From: CAZAMB01 sp964486335
GTDB lineage: Bacteria; Planctomycetota; Phycisphaerae; UBA1845
DNA: 42,556 nt
Assembly: GCA_964486335.1 (NCBI GenBank)
Contig: CAZAMB010000025.1
Span: 1 to 42,556, forward strand
Reading direction: 5' to 3'
The notes beneath the pieces are model-generated. The model was not told where the DNA came from and made no database searches. It saw nothing but the letters and a program-made list of their open reading frames with translations. Position 1 is the stretch's first letter. Each line of letters starts with the position of its first letter. Positions 25,085-34,651 of the stretch are shown in pieces. The position numbers and the translations under genes are program-made.

Positions 25085-25987
25085 CTAATCCCGCTTGCCC
25101 AATTCGTGGTTGTTCAAGTGTTCCAACGCGATGAGCAAGGCCTGGATGCCGGAGCGGCCATGCCCTCGTGACATAACGGCTTGGTACAACTGCCTGCCCA
25201 ACGCCAACCCGGGAAGCGATAGCCCCATTCGGTTCGCTTCGTCCAGCGCGATGCCGAGGTCCTTAACGAAGTGCTCGACAAAGAAACCGGCGGCAAAGTC
25301 GCGCCGAACCATGCGCGGCCCGAGATTGTTAATCTGCCACGACCCGGCCGCCCCAGCCCCCACCGATCGAATCACTTCGATGGGATTCAGACCGGCCTTG
25401 GAGGCATAAAGCATTCCCTCGCAGCAGCCGAGAATCGTGGAGACGATCAACGTCTGGTTGACCATCTTGGTATGCTGCCCGGCGCCCGGTCCGCCCTGAT
25501 GCACAATCGTCGCGCCCATGCGCTGGAGTAGCGGCATCACCGTTTGGACGTGTTCTTCGTCGCCGCCGACCATGATGGAGAGTTTGCCTTCTCTCGCAAA
25601 GATGTCGCTACCGCTCACCGGCGCGTCGACGCTGCCGACGCCCTTGTACTTCGCCACCTCGTGAATGCGAATCGACAGGCTGGGCCGTGTCGTGGTCATG
25701 TCCACAATCAAACGAGGCAAGCTCTTCGCCGACAGCGTCCCCTGCGCCCCCAGGTGCACTTCCTCCACGTCGGACGGAAAGCCGACCATGGAGAACGCGA
25801 CGTCCGCGCCGCTCGCCGCCAGGGCGGGAGAATCAGCCCATCGGGCGCCCCGGTCCAGCAATGGCTTCGCCTTGGATTTCGTTCGGGACGAAACGGTCAA
25901 CTCGTGTCCCGCGGCGATGAGATGCCCGGCCATCGGCGCGCCCATGACCCCTGTGCCGATCCAAGCGATTCTTGCTGCCGCGTCCAT
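25085..25987 (-). CDS. 3-hydroxyisobutyrate dehydrogenase-family oxidoreductase
   Basis: 300 residues, beta-hydroxyacid dehydrogenase family. The N-terminal Rossmann motif is IGTGVMGAPMAGHL at 10-23. A substrate-binding DAPVSG is at 121-126. The catalytic lysine is Lys174 in GAGQHTKMVNQ. The C-terminal all-helical domain carries KDLGIALDEANRMGLSLPG. Members oxidise 3-hydroxyisobutyrate, tartronate semialdehyde (GarR/GlxR), gamma-hydroxybutyrate or succinic semialdehyde with NAD(P). The GSDIFAREG segment after DAPVSG does not settle substrate. A cytoplasmic enzyme in single-gene context; its start at 25987 faces the unknown gene at 26066, with under 80 nt for both promoters. Confidence 0.9.
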   Translation of the reverse strand: MDAAARIAWIGTGVMGAPMAGHLIAAGHELTVSSRTKSKAKPLLDRGARWADSPALAASGADVAFSMVGFPSDVEEVHLGAQGTLSAKSLPRLIVDMTTTRPSLSIRIHEVAKYKGVGSVDAPVSGSDIFAREGKLSIMVGGDEEHVQTVMPLLQRMGATIVHQGGPGAGQHTKMVNQTLIVSTILGCCEGMLYASKAGLNPIEVIRSVGAGAAGSWQINNLGPRMVRRDFAAGFFVEHFVKDLGIALDEANRMGLSLPGLALGRQLYQAVMSRGHGRSGIQALLIALEHLNNHELGKRD

Positions 25988-26065
25988 CCATAGCTATTAT
26001 ACTCGCAACTTATCTGAAACGCCAGTTTTTCATTTCAACACGGCTGGCTAGCGGAGCTACAGGAA

Positions 26066-27007
26066 ATGAAAACAGAATACAAAGATCTAGTGGTCTCAAT
26101 TCTGCTTATCGTCGTCTTTAGCGGTGGTGCGGTAGCGATCAAGATCTTGGTTCCTCCCGCCAATCCAAATCTGTCAACTTCGCTGTTTGGGTTGATGATC
26201 GCCGGCTTTGGTGCCACCATCGTGTGGGCAATGAAACGATTCAGCGATCGGAGTGTAGCGGAGTCTCAATTGCGGGCAACGCAATTGGGTGAATTGATCG
26301 TGGATTCCAGTGAACGGATCAACTTGGATTTCCGAACGCAGTTGATGCCTAAAACAAGAAATATTCCCGACCATCATTTAAGAAACATTGCCCAAACGGT
26401 CTTGACACAATGCAAAAGTGTAATGACGCAAATTGTAGAAAAGCAGCGCGAACTTAAGCCTGTGGAGGATGCGCTGGCTGAGTGGATCGTGCATGTTAAG
26501 GCCGTCAAGCCACCAAGATTCAGCGAGATAATCGCCGTTTGCGGAAGCAAGGACTTCAGGAGCTCCAACGTCAAGAAGTACTATGAAGCCAATTATGAAG
26601 CCGCCGGCGCTCTCGATTCGAAACGCATTCTTGCCGTGGGAAATGAGCCGTTTGTGACGGTGAGGCGGATATTTATTCTTCCGCAAAAGGGAAAAGACTT
26701 TCCTGATGGCGAACCTGAGGTCATTAGAGACCACATGGCACGCATGCCCAACGTCAAGCCGGGGATCATTGAGTGGGAGGCTTGCGATGGAATATTAAGA
26801 GAACTTCAAATCCCGGAAAGATATGGGTTCGCGATTCTTGGTGATTCGGTTGGCGTCCATTGGGGATTTCACTCTGCCACGAAGGCAATGTTACTCAATG
26901 GGCATGTTGCTGTCGCGGTTTTTCGCCACATATTCGAAAATCTTTGGGTGCTGGCAACGACAAATAAAGTTGAAATCGAGAGACGCCTGCAGGAGCATGG
27001 CACTTGA
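26066..27007 (+). CDS. Unknown two-TM membrane protein, A/T-rich gene
   Basis: 313 residues, family not recognised. Two membrane helices sit at about residues 9-26 and 39-56 with a short loop between, leaving a large cytoplasmic portion. Residues 60-140 are helical and charged. Residues 150-313 look like an alpha/beta domain: FSEIIAVCGSKDF, KRILAVGNEPFVTVRRIFIL, IIEWEACDGILRELQIPERY, FAILGDSVGVHWGF, FRHIFENLWVLA. The last part is loosely reminiscent of phospholipase-D-like or TrmB-type sensor domains, but lacks an HKD motif. The gene is visibly poorer in G+C and uses more A/T-ending codons than neighbours, as does the 400 bases after it, suggesting later acquisition. ATG is preceded by AGGAA. 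Confidence 0.75.
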   Translation: MKTEYKDLVVSILLIVVFSGGAVAIKILVPPANPNLSTSLFGLMIAGFGATIVWAMKRFSDRSVAESQLRATQLGELIVDSSERINLDFRTQLMPKTRNIPDHHLRNIAQTVLTQCKSVMTQIVEKQRELKPVEDALAEWIVHVKAVKPPRFSEIIAVCGSKDFRSSNVKKYYEANYEAAGALDSKRILAVGNEPFVTVRRIFILPQKGKDFPDGEPEVIRDHMARMPNVKPGIIEWEACDGILRELQIPERYGFAILGDSVGVHWGFHSATKAMLLNGHVAVAVFRHIFENLWVLATTNKVEIERRLQEHGT

Positions 27008-27433
27008 GTTGCCGAAACACATTAAGGTCGTCGTAAACTGAAAATCTTTCGGGCATCGCGCGTTCTGAAACTCGCGAGCCACAATTCAATTTTTTGGCTC
27101 GATCACGAAGTTTGGCGCTCATGCCCAGACGCATCCGCAGTTTGAGAAGTAACTTTTTATGGTCCTTGAGGCATTAGGCACTCTCGCGTCCCAATGCACA
27201 TCCTTTCGTTCTCATCAATATCGGTTCGCTCAACGAAAGGGGAAGTAACTCTTTTTTGCTATCAAGCCTAACTCCACCAGGCCAGTTTGCTCGTCGCCAA
27301 AAACTCGATCCCCGACAATTGACTAGACGGACGGCCTTTCCGGAGGGCCTGTCGACGCTTGTCGTTGCGAGTTGTTTCACCTAATTGACTTTCGAATCAA
27401 CTCTGCTGCCGAAATTGGAATCGTCCTGCAACA
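27008..27433. other. A/T-rich intergenic stretch, no gene supported
   Basis: About 425 bases sharing the low G+C of the unknown membrane gene to its left. Open frames here are short and lack ribosome-binding sites. It contains two copies of GAAGTAACT followed by a T-rich run (near 27146 and 27242). A short interrupted stem lies near 27330-27353, with complementary GGCC segments. No integrase, transposase fragment or tRNA-like target site was recognised. Confidence 0.4.
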
Positions 27434-27520
27434 TCAAAATGATTCCGGCCCGGCCGACGCGCTGCCGCACAGTGCGCAGCAAAAAACCACCGCTCCAGCA
27501 ATGGAACGTTGATGGATCAT
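27434..27520 (-). CDS. 28-residue mini-ORF just after tuf, strong RBS
   Basis: The ATG (27520-27518) is preceded by a perfect AGGAGG with 7-nt spacing, better than most genes in the window, and lies 44 nt after the tuf stop on the same strand. The predicted peptide begins MIHQRSIAGAVVFCCALCGS and ends ASAGPESF. It has a positive N-terminus, an 11-residue hydrophobic Cys-containing core and an ASA-like cleavage site, that is, a bare signal peptide or tiny membrane peptide. It may be a real small protein, or the surviving N-terminus of a decayed secreted protein at the edge of the A/T-rich region. Nothing recognisable follows in frame. Confidence 0.4.
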   Translation of the reverse strand: MIHQRSIAGAVVFCCALCGSASAGPESF

Positions 27521-27564
27521 CCCTGATCCTCCTTCTCGAAATGTAGAAACCGACCGTTGTCGAA

Positions 27565-28767
<1,203 letters not shown>

Positions 28768-28954
28768 GTACCTGATACCTCCACTCGCTCGACGGCTCTT
28801 TTTCGATTCGAGCCTGGTTTCCGCCAGATTCGACAACGATCCAAATGGGTCTAGCCACGGCTCATCGGTCCATTGATGAGCCGAAAGCTGCCCGAAACAA
28901 AACAACTCGTCCAATGCCCTGGGTAGCGGGCCGCAAAATTCGTCAGCCCCCAAG

Positions 28955-29027
28955 AGCTGCTGACGGGAATCGAACCCGTGACCTCGTCCTTACCAAGGAC
29001 GCACTCTACCGGCTGAGCTACAGCAGC
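28955..29027 (-). tRNA. tRNA-Thr (GGT)
   Basis: 73-nt cloverleaf on the minus strand. The acceptor is GCTGCTG/CAGCAGC with discriminator T. The anticodon stem CGTCC/GGACG encloses loop TTGGTAA, anticodon GGT (reads ACC). The T-arm is ACGGG-TTCGATT-CCCGT. CCA is not encoded. It lies between a near-consensus promoter and tuf. Confidence 0.96.
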
Positions 29028-29197
29028 AAACCGAAAAAGCCGCACGCTGCAGCGCCACAAGCGCACAGCTCATTCAATCTATTTGTGACGCGCCGCCAGT
29101 GACTCGGCGGGCTTGCTACCCGCCAAACACACCAAGAAACAACGAAAACGGCACGACAAGGCGGCCGGAGAGACTCCGCGTCGCCTCGAGCCGGGCG

Positions 29198-29225
29198 AGT
29201 ATAAGCGCTCATCAACCACTGTCAA
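29198..29225 (-). promoter_or_regulatory. Near-consensus sigma70 promoter for tRNA-Thr-tuf
   Basis: On the minus strand a perfect -35 box TTGACA (29225-29220) and a -10 box TATACT (29203-29198, 5 of 6 consensus) are separated by 16 nt. It is the strongest promoter visible in the window and lies about 170 nt before tRNA-Thr, fitting a highly expressed tRNA-EF-Tu transcript. Confidence 0.75.
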
Positions 29226-29379
29226 ACGCAAATCATCACTCAAGTCCTCGTTCCATGGGATGGCCTCCCAAGCGCGGACTCTCGGAAAAGCACCCGAAAC
29301 CGCACGCATTGCAAAAAGAAGTCATGCTGCATTCGGTGGAAGCAACGCAGTCAGTCCATGAGCCATCAAGAATCATCAC

Positions 29380-29415
29380 TTTCAGTGATTCCTATAGATC
29401 CTGTAATCACTGAAA
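29380..29415. repeat. Perfect 11-bp inverted repeat
   Basis: The arms TTTCAGTGATT (29380-29390) and AATCACTGAAA (29405-29415) are exact reverse complements separated by 14 nt. No T-run follows on either strand, so it is not a typical terminator. The arm overlaps a second copy of AATCATCACT, which also occurs at 29231-29240. It may be an operator for the divergent region between tRNA-Thr/tuf and the aldo/keto reductase gene, or a recombination remnant. Confidence 0.6.
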
Positions 29416-29585
29416 CAAGTGCGCAAAATTACGTTCCTCCGCCTCATCGGATTCCACAACGCCCAACGACCCGCCCCGCTTGTCCCGACCGAGAATCGTA
29501 ACTAGCATGGTTCAATCGACCTTGCGTTCCGACCAATAGGGCCTATCCGGCCCGACGAAATCACCCATTCGGGAGTGCATTAACG

Positions 29586-30533
29586 GTGGAACACCGCCCA
29601 CTTGGACGTAGCGGCCTGTCAGTGTCGGCCATCGCTTTCGGCACCGGAGCCATGGGCGAGCACGCCGACCGTCGGTCCATCGATGACCGCGAGGCCATCG
29701 CGGCCATGCACCAGGCTTTGGATGCCGGCTGCAATCTGATTGATACGGCACCCCACTACGGTCGGGGTCGAGCGGAGGAATGGGTCGGAAGAGCGCTTAT
29801 CGGCCGGCGGCACGAGGTGTTGGTTTCTACCAAGTGTGGCGAATCCAGATCCTATGCCGGAGGCGAGGCCGCACCGCATTCGCTATCCAAGAACACTGTT
29901 CTAGGCCAGTGTGAACAGAGCCTGCGGCGATTGCGGGTCGAAGCGATAGACTTGTACCAGTGCTGCCGACCCGACCCGGCGACTCCGATTCGCGAGACGA
30001 TGGAAGCCCTTCAAACGTTGCGTGTCCAAGGAAAAATCCGTGCCGTCGGACTTTGCGATTTCGGATGCGATGAGTTGGCTTCCGCTCGAGAGTATGGCAT
30101 CGTGGACGCCGTGCAAACCGGGTTTTCGCTTCTGAACCAGAGGAACGCGGAAGACCTTTTGCCTTATTGCCGTGAGCATGGCGTCGCTGTATTGGTCAAC
30201 AGCCCTTTGGCCCGGGGTTTGCTCGCGGGAACGTTCGCGGAATCCTCGCGACCGACGGGAATGCGCACCTTTGATCCGGCATTCATCGGTGAGCGATTTC
30301 GACGGAATCTGAGGATAGCCGAGCGACTTCAAGCCGTTGCCGAATCAATAGGCCTGACGCTCACGCAGCTCGCCATCAACTGGGTCGTGAACCAACCGAA
30401 TGTCACCGCGACCATCGTCGGTATGCACCGACCCTCCCAAGTCGCCGACGTGCTGGGCGGACTCGGCGAAGCCATGAACCGCGAAGACCGGCAACGTATC
30501 GCCGAAATCATTCGAGGCGAGCATGATTCCTGA
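29586..30533 (+). CDS. Aldo/keto reductase with altered active-site His
   Basis: 315 residues, GTG start 10 nt after GGAG. It has the (beta/alpha)8 AKR pattern: LGRSGLSVSAIAFGTGAMGE, NLIDTAPHYGRGRAEEWVG with Asp53 and Tyr58, then VLVSTKCG with Lys83. The usual fourth tetrad residue, His in DLYQIHxPD, is replaced by Cys127 (IDLYQCCRPDP). The C-terminal NADP-binding segment (VTATIVGMHRPSQVADVL) is intact. AKRs reduce aldehydes, ketones or sugar lactones in the cytoplasm; loss of His may lower carbonyl reduction or shift chemistry, as in AKR relatives acting on other substrates. Substrate unknown. Its last 11 bases overlap the next gene, so the two are coupled. Confidence 0.88.
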   Translation: MEHRPLGRSGLSVSAIAFGTGAMGEHADRRSIDDREAIAAMHQALDAGCNLIDTAPHYGRGRAEEWVGRALIGRRHEVLVSTKCGESRSYAGGEAAPHSLSKNTVLGQCEQSLRRLRVEAIDLYQCCRPDPATPIRETMEALQTLRVQGKIRAVGLCDFGCDELASAREYGIVDAVQTGFSLLNQRNAEDLLPYCREHGVAVLVNSPLARGLLAGTFAESSRPTGMRTFDPAFIGERFRRNLRIAERLQAVAESIGLTLTQLAINWVVNQPNVTATIVGMHRPSQVADVLGGLGEAMNREDRQRIAEIIRGEHDS

Positions 30534-32385
30534 CTTGCGACCCGGCGAATCGAAGGCGACGGATGTGCGCAGTCGGCGCGTTCTTCCGGATCGAATGGGG
30601 CCTCGGCCATCCACGTCGGTCGACGCCATCGCACGGCTCGCCGAAGCCTCTTCGGCGCGATCCCGCCGCGATTCTGCGGTCACCGCCGTTCGAGCTCGCC
30701 GGCGCATCGGCGTAGCCCCGGCACTGCTGGCCGCCATCGTGGTCGGTGCTGCGCTGCTCTTCGCGGAGCCGTTTCAGCATCTGTGCGGCGCCACCTTCCG
30801 CGTTACGGAAACCTCGAACCGCGACCGGATCACCTTTTATCGGAAAGAACTTCTGGATTTCACGTGGGCGGATGTTGCTCAACAACCTGATGCCGATCAG
30901 GCCGGTCCAATGTGGATGGTGGATGAACCGGAGTTCGGGTTGCTTCGCGCATACCGGTCAACAACGGACCGCCAACGAGGCGTCGAGCGCGCAAACGTCG
31001 TCGCTCGTGGTTTCTTAACGCACCTGAACGCGCTCGCGCGCGAAACTCGAACGACGCCGACCGAGGGCGAAACCATTCTCGAAGGCTACGTACGGCAGTT
31101 TCAGGCTCGGTTGGCCGACACGCAGGAACAGTTCGAAAGCGCGATCGCGGCACTGCCCGATTCGGATCCACGACTACACCGTGAAACACTTCTGGCGAAC
31201 TGGGGGCAGCTTCAATCGGACTTCAAGGCGGCCCGAGAGCAATTGGCGCAAACCGCCAGGCAGTTTGATAATCTCAAGGGCGAAAATGAACAAACGACCG
31301 CGGTGGTCATGCCGGCCGAGCGTCGCGACGTTCTCGAGGCCGACGAAGCACTTCAACAGGACTTCAAGGAACTTGCCGCCACGCTCACGGAACTGAAACT
31401 GCACATGCTCAACGTCTGGCAGCGATCGTCGGCGGCGTTGGAGAAACTTGAATCAGCCGGATCCGCCTTTCAGGATTGGCTGACGAAACGGATCACTGAC
31501 GCGCCTCCGCAGGACATTCATGACTTGGTGGAAAATCTTTCGGTTGAGTCGTCCTCCTATCGGGAGAGTGCCGCCGCATTTTCGCATGCGTGGACGGCGG
31601 AGTTCAAGGCGTTGCAACAACGCGAAGTCGACGCCCAGAGCGGAGACCTTCTCGATGCGTACCTGCGCGCCCGAACGCTGCTTAACGATTTTCTCTTTTC
31701 GGCGGGCCAGAAGCTTTCCGCCATGCGTTCGCGGGTGAACGAAGCGGCTCGACAGCCGCGAGACAACGCGCGCCTTCACGTCGTGCAATCAGAGTTGATG
31801 CGCGGGTTCCAGGAAGTTCAGTCGGCGCACCATCGCTTCGAGTTTGCTGCCGGCAGTCTGGAAACACCGGACAATTTTCGACTAGATTCGGCGCTGCGGA
31901 TTGCTCGTGGCCTGCGCCGTCGAATCACGGACCGGACGAAGGCGATCGAGGACCGTTTGAAAACCGAGGCCACCGAGCGGGCAAAGAAACAGCGCTTAGA
32001 AACCATGGCCGCGATCGAGGCGGTACTCGAAAAGACCCGCGCCTCCAGCGACGAAACAATCGATCGACTCCTTGCCGTTCAGGAAGGCCTGAATCAAACC
32101 GCCAATCTTTCGGAGGCCTTTGTCACCGCGGTCCTTCGAGCGGAACTCGCCAACAGTCGATTGCAGTTGACGCGGGAAGACCTCGCCCGCATGGAAGCGC
32201 AGCTTCGGGAACTGGCGGCCCGCCGCGCTTCTGCCGGCGATGAACCTCCCATCTCTCTCGCCGCCTGCGGCGTCGTCCAAAGCGCCGTCAACTTGCCCGA
32301 ACGGCTTCGCGTGGCTGGCGTCGGCGCGGGAGTCGCGTTCGTCGCCGTTTTGCTCGGCCAGCTCTTTTTTCGCAACAAACCCTGA
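30523..32385 (+). CDS. Coiled-coil protein with terminal TMs, Wzz/PCP-like topology
   Basis: 620 residues, ATG inside the end of the aldo/keto reductase gene. A basic N-terminal cytoplasmic tail of 60 residues precedes TM1 at about residues 63-82 (GVAPALLAAIVVGAALLF). A short beta-like stretch (CGATFRVTETSN) follows, then nearly 500 residues of heptad-rich helix (many ERA, QLE, LQ repeats). TM2 is near the C-terminus (VAGVGAGVAFVAVLLGQLFF) with FRNKP at the end. This two-helix membrane plan with an extracytoplasmic coiled coil resembles polysaccharide co-polymerases (Wzz family), but no Pro-rich motif before TM2 is convincing. The alternative is an envelope-spanning structural protein. No polysaccharide genes are adjacent. 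Function not assigned. Confidence 0.75.
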   Translation: MIPDLRPGESKATDVRSRRVLPDRMGPRPSTSVDAIARLAEASSARSRRDSAVTAVRARRRIGVAPALLAAIVVGAALLFAEPFQHLCGATFRVTETSNRDRITFYRKELLDFTWADVAQQPDADQAGPMWMVDEPEFGLLRAYRSTTDRQRGVERANVVARGFLTHLNALARETRTTPTEGETILEGYVRQFQARLADTQEQFESAIAALPDSDPRLHRETLLANWGQLQSDFKAAREQLAQTARQFDNLKGENEQTTAVVMPAERRDVLEADEALQQDFKELAATLTELKLHMLNVWQRSSAALEKLESAGSAFQDWLTKRITDAPPQDIHDLVENLSVESSSYRESAAAFSHAWTAEFKALQQREVDAQSGDLLDAYLRARTLLNDFLFSAGQKLSAMRSRVNEAARQPRDNARLHVVQSELMRGFQEVQSAHHRFEFAAGSLETPDNFRLDSALRIARGLRRRITDRTKAIEDRLKTEATERAKKQRLETMAAIEAVLEKTRASSDETIDRLLAVQEGLNQTANLSEAFVTAVLRAELANSRLQLTREDLARMEAQLRELAARRASAGDEPPISLAACGVVQSAVNLPERLRVAGVGAGVAFVAVLLGQLFFRNKP

Positions 32386-32401
32386 CGCCACCGAAGCTCA
32401 G

Positions 32402-33544
32402 CTATCGACTCGACGTCGCCGACAGCCGGGCCAGTAGCGGGGGAAGCAATTTGACGACCGACTCAATTTCATCGCGCGTATTGAATCGGGAAAAGCTGAA
32501 CCGAATCGCACCATGCGCGAGCCGTTCGTCGATATTCATGGCCTTGAGGACGTGCGACGGCTCGAGCGATCCGCTGCTGCACGCCGCACCGGCCGATGCA
32601 CACACTCCGGCTTCGCTTAGAAGAAGGAGGATCGCCTCCGACGCCAGCCCCTCGAAGGCAATGTTCGACGTATTATGAATGCGTTCGGATTCCCGCGCGA
32701 TGACCTGCGCCGTTGGAACACTAGCAACGACGCCTTCCTCGAACCCATCGCGCAGTTCGCCCACTCGGCGACGGACTACCGAGCCCTCGCGGAGCGCGAT
32801 GTCCGAGGCCACCCCCATACCGATGATCGCGGCCACGTTTTCTGTTCCGCCGCGAAGCTCGCGTTCCTGCGTCCCGCCGACGATCAGCGGCGCCAAGCGC
32901 GTCCGGCGTCGGACATAGAGCGCTCCCACGCCCTTGGGACCGTGAAACTTGTGCGCCGCGATGCTCATGAGCTGCACCGGCCATTGGGTGACGTCGATCG
33001 GAATCTTGCCCGCGCTCTGCACGGCATCGACGTGAACCGCAGCGCCGCGATCGACCGCGATGCTCGCAAGCCGCGACACGTCGGTCAGCACGCCCGTTTC
33101 GTTATTGGCGTGCTGGATCGAAACCAGCGCCGTTCGATCATCGACTTTTTCACACCATTCGGCCTCGTCAATCCGCCCCAGCCGATCGACGCCGATGTAG
33201 TCCACCTCGAATCCATCGGCGGCCAGCCGCTCGGACGCACGAAGCACGGCGGAGTGCTCGACGGTCGTCGTGACCAATCGGCGGCGTAGATGATTGGCCG
33301 TGAGGAAACCGCGCAGCGCAAGGTTAATGCTCTCCGTTCCCCCCGCGGTGAAGATGGTTTCCTTCGGCGACGCCCCAATCAGCCGCGCGACGTTTTCGCG
33401 CGCGCATTCCAACCGATGCCGAACCGACTGGCCGAACTGATGGACGCTCGACGGGTTGGCATAGGCGTCGCGCATGGCCGCGGCCGCCGCGTCGGTGACC
33501 TCGGGAAGCGGTTGAGTCGTCGCGTTGTTATCGAAATAGATCAA
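32402..33544 (-). CDS. Cysteine desulfurase, NifS/IscS family
   Basis: 380 residues, class V PLP aminotransferase fold. It opens with the typical MIYFDNNATT. Substrate and cofactor residues include the TVEHSAV histidine and HVDAVQSAGK. The PLP lysine is Lys199 in AAHKFHGPKGVG. The persulfide cysteine is Cys322 in SAGAACSSGS, followed by EPSHVLKA. This short-loop ACSSGS type belongs to group I NifS/IscS enzymes that supply sulfur for Fe-S clusters and tRNA thiolation in the cytoplasm. No iscU, iscA or mnmA gene is adjacent, so its partner cannot be named, and it is left without a symbol. It overlaps no neighbour; the 100 bases before rsmA have no feature. Confidence 0.94.
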   Translation of the reverse strand: MIYFDNNATTQPLPEVTDAAAAAMRDAYANPSSVHQFGQSVRHRLECARENVARLIGASPKETIFTAGGTESINLALRGFLTANHLRRRLVTTTVEHSAVLRASERLAADGFEVDYIGVDRLGRIDEAEWCEKVDDRTALVSIQHANNETGVLTDVSRLASIAVDRGAAVHVDAVQSAGKIPIDVTQWPVQLMSIAAHKFHGPKGVGALYVRRRTRLAPLIVGGTQERELRGGTENVAAIIGMGVASDIALREGSVVRRRVGELRDGFEEGVVASVPTAQVIARESERIHNTSNIAFEGLASEAILLLLSEAGVCASAGAACSSGSLEPSHVLKAMNIDERLAHGAIRFSFSRFNTRDEIESVVKLLPPLLARLSATSSR

Positions 33545-33645
33545 TGAGCCTCGACCTCCCCGTGTGCGACCGTCACTAGCTTATCCTATCACAGTGTGCT
33601 CTTGCAGGTCGCCAAACGGCTGCTGATGGCGTCCCGCTTCCAACC

Positions 33646-34605
33646 TCACGATGCCAACACCGCGCGAAACGCCGCGAGCCAGTCGTCCGGCGGCACACGC
33701 TCGGGTCGCGCGGAGCCGTCGAGAACCGAGCAGATCCGGTCGCGGTCGGCAGGGTCGACGACGTACTCCAGCGCCGAGCGAACCGTCTTTCGACGATGCT
33801 CGAAAACCCCATGAACAAACGACGAGAACCGCGATACCGACGCCCCATCGATCGCTGCCGGACGTCGCCGGTCGATTCGAAGCATCACCGAATCAACAAG
33901 CGGACGAGGCCAGAAAGTCTGCGGACCAAGTCGAGCCACGACGCTCACCGAGCACAGCGTCTGCACGATGATGCTCAGCGGCCCATACGCTTTGACGCCC
34001 GGCGGCGACGCGATCCGGTCGCCCACTTCGGCCTGCACCGTGAAACAGCACCGAGACACTATCGGATAATCGACCAGCAGGTTCATCAGCAGCGGGGTGG
34101 CAATGTCGTACGGAAGATTGGCGACCAGCTTCACCTCGGCATCGAAGCCCGCGAGTAACTCCCGCAGTTCCGGCATGAGTCGATGCTTCTGTTCGAGCAC
34201 GTCGCCGTGAAGCAGCCTCACTTCGTTTCGCGCTCCAAACCGCTCGCTGAGAATTTCGAACATGTCATCGTCGATCTCGACACAGACCAGCCGATCAACG
34301 CGCGCGGCCAGAAGATCCGTCAGTCCTCCCGTTCCCGCCCCAACCTCCAGTACCACATCACTGCGTCGAAGCTCCGCCGACTCCGCAAGACGCCGCATCA
34401 GATTGCCGTCGATCAGAAAGTGCTGGCCGAACCGCTTGCGCGGACGCAATCCCCGCTGCGCCAGCAGTTCCTCGATCTCTTTCTTGGTCTGAACCCGATC
34501 CAGCGCCGTATTCCCTGCGGGTTGAGTGAAATCCCCAACCGGCGATAGTATACGGACTCCGTCCATCGGCCGCGCCACGGCATCGCGTGCCGGTCCGGCG
34601 TGCAT
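33646..34605 (-). CDS. rsmA: 16S rRNA dimethyladenosine transferase RsmA (KsgA)
   Basis: 319 residues from an ATG 9 nt after AAGG. The first 45 residues are a non-conserved extension. The core begins RPRKRFGQHFLIDGNLMRRL, then the SAM-binding motif VVLEVGAGTGGLTDLLA and acidic VCVEIDDDM. The catalytic NLPYDIATPLLMNLL motif and the C-terminal FWPRPLVDSVMLRI / VHGVFEHRRKTVRSAL segments are as expected. RsmA dimethylates two adjacent adenines in helix 45 of 16S rRNA during 30S maturation. Upstream in-frame ATGs (up to 34716) would overlap the divergent gene at 34652 and are rejected; an ATG at 34566 is a shorter alternative. Divergent from the CII-like regulator. Confidence 0.95.
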   Translation of the reverse strand: MHAGPARDAVARPMDGVRILSPVGDFTQPAGNTALDRVQTKKEIEELLAQRGLRPRKRFGQHFLIDGNLMRRLAESAELRRSDVVLEVGAGTGGLTDLLAARVDRLVCVEIDDDMFEILSERFGARNEVRLLHGDVLEQKHRLMPELRELLAGFDAEVKLVANLPYDIATPLLMNLLVDYPIVSRCCFTVQAEVGDRIASPPGVKAYGPLSIIVQTLCSVSVVARLGPQTFWPRPLVDSVMLRIDRRRPAAIDGASVSRFSSFVHGVFEHRRKTVRSALEYVVDPADRDRICSVLDGSARPERVPPDDWLAAFRAVLAS

Positions 34606-34651
34606 GTGATATTGCCTTGCGAAATGCTTTGAACTCGCGGATATTCTCGCC

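Larger units (their letters stand above)
29028..29585. other. Intergenic region with tRNA-Thr/tuf promoter and inverted repeats
   Basis: About 560 bases without a supported gene. It holds the leftward promoter at 29198-29225 and its roughly 170-nt leader. It also has a GGCGGG/CCCGCC hairpin near 29105-29124, two copies of AATCATCACT (29231-29240 and 29371-29380) and the perfect inverted repeat at 29380-29415. A GGAG at 29572 serves the rightward aldo/keto reductase gene. Plus-strand open frames here lack coding character. Confidence 0.5.
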
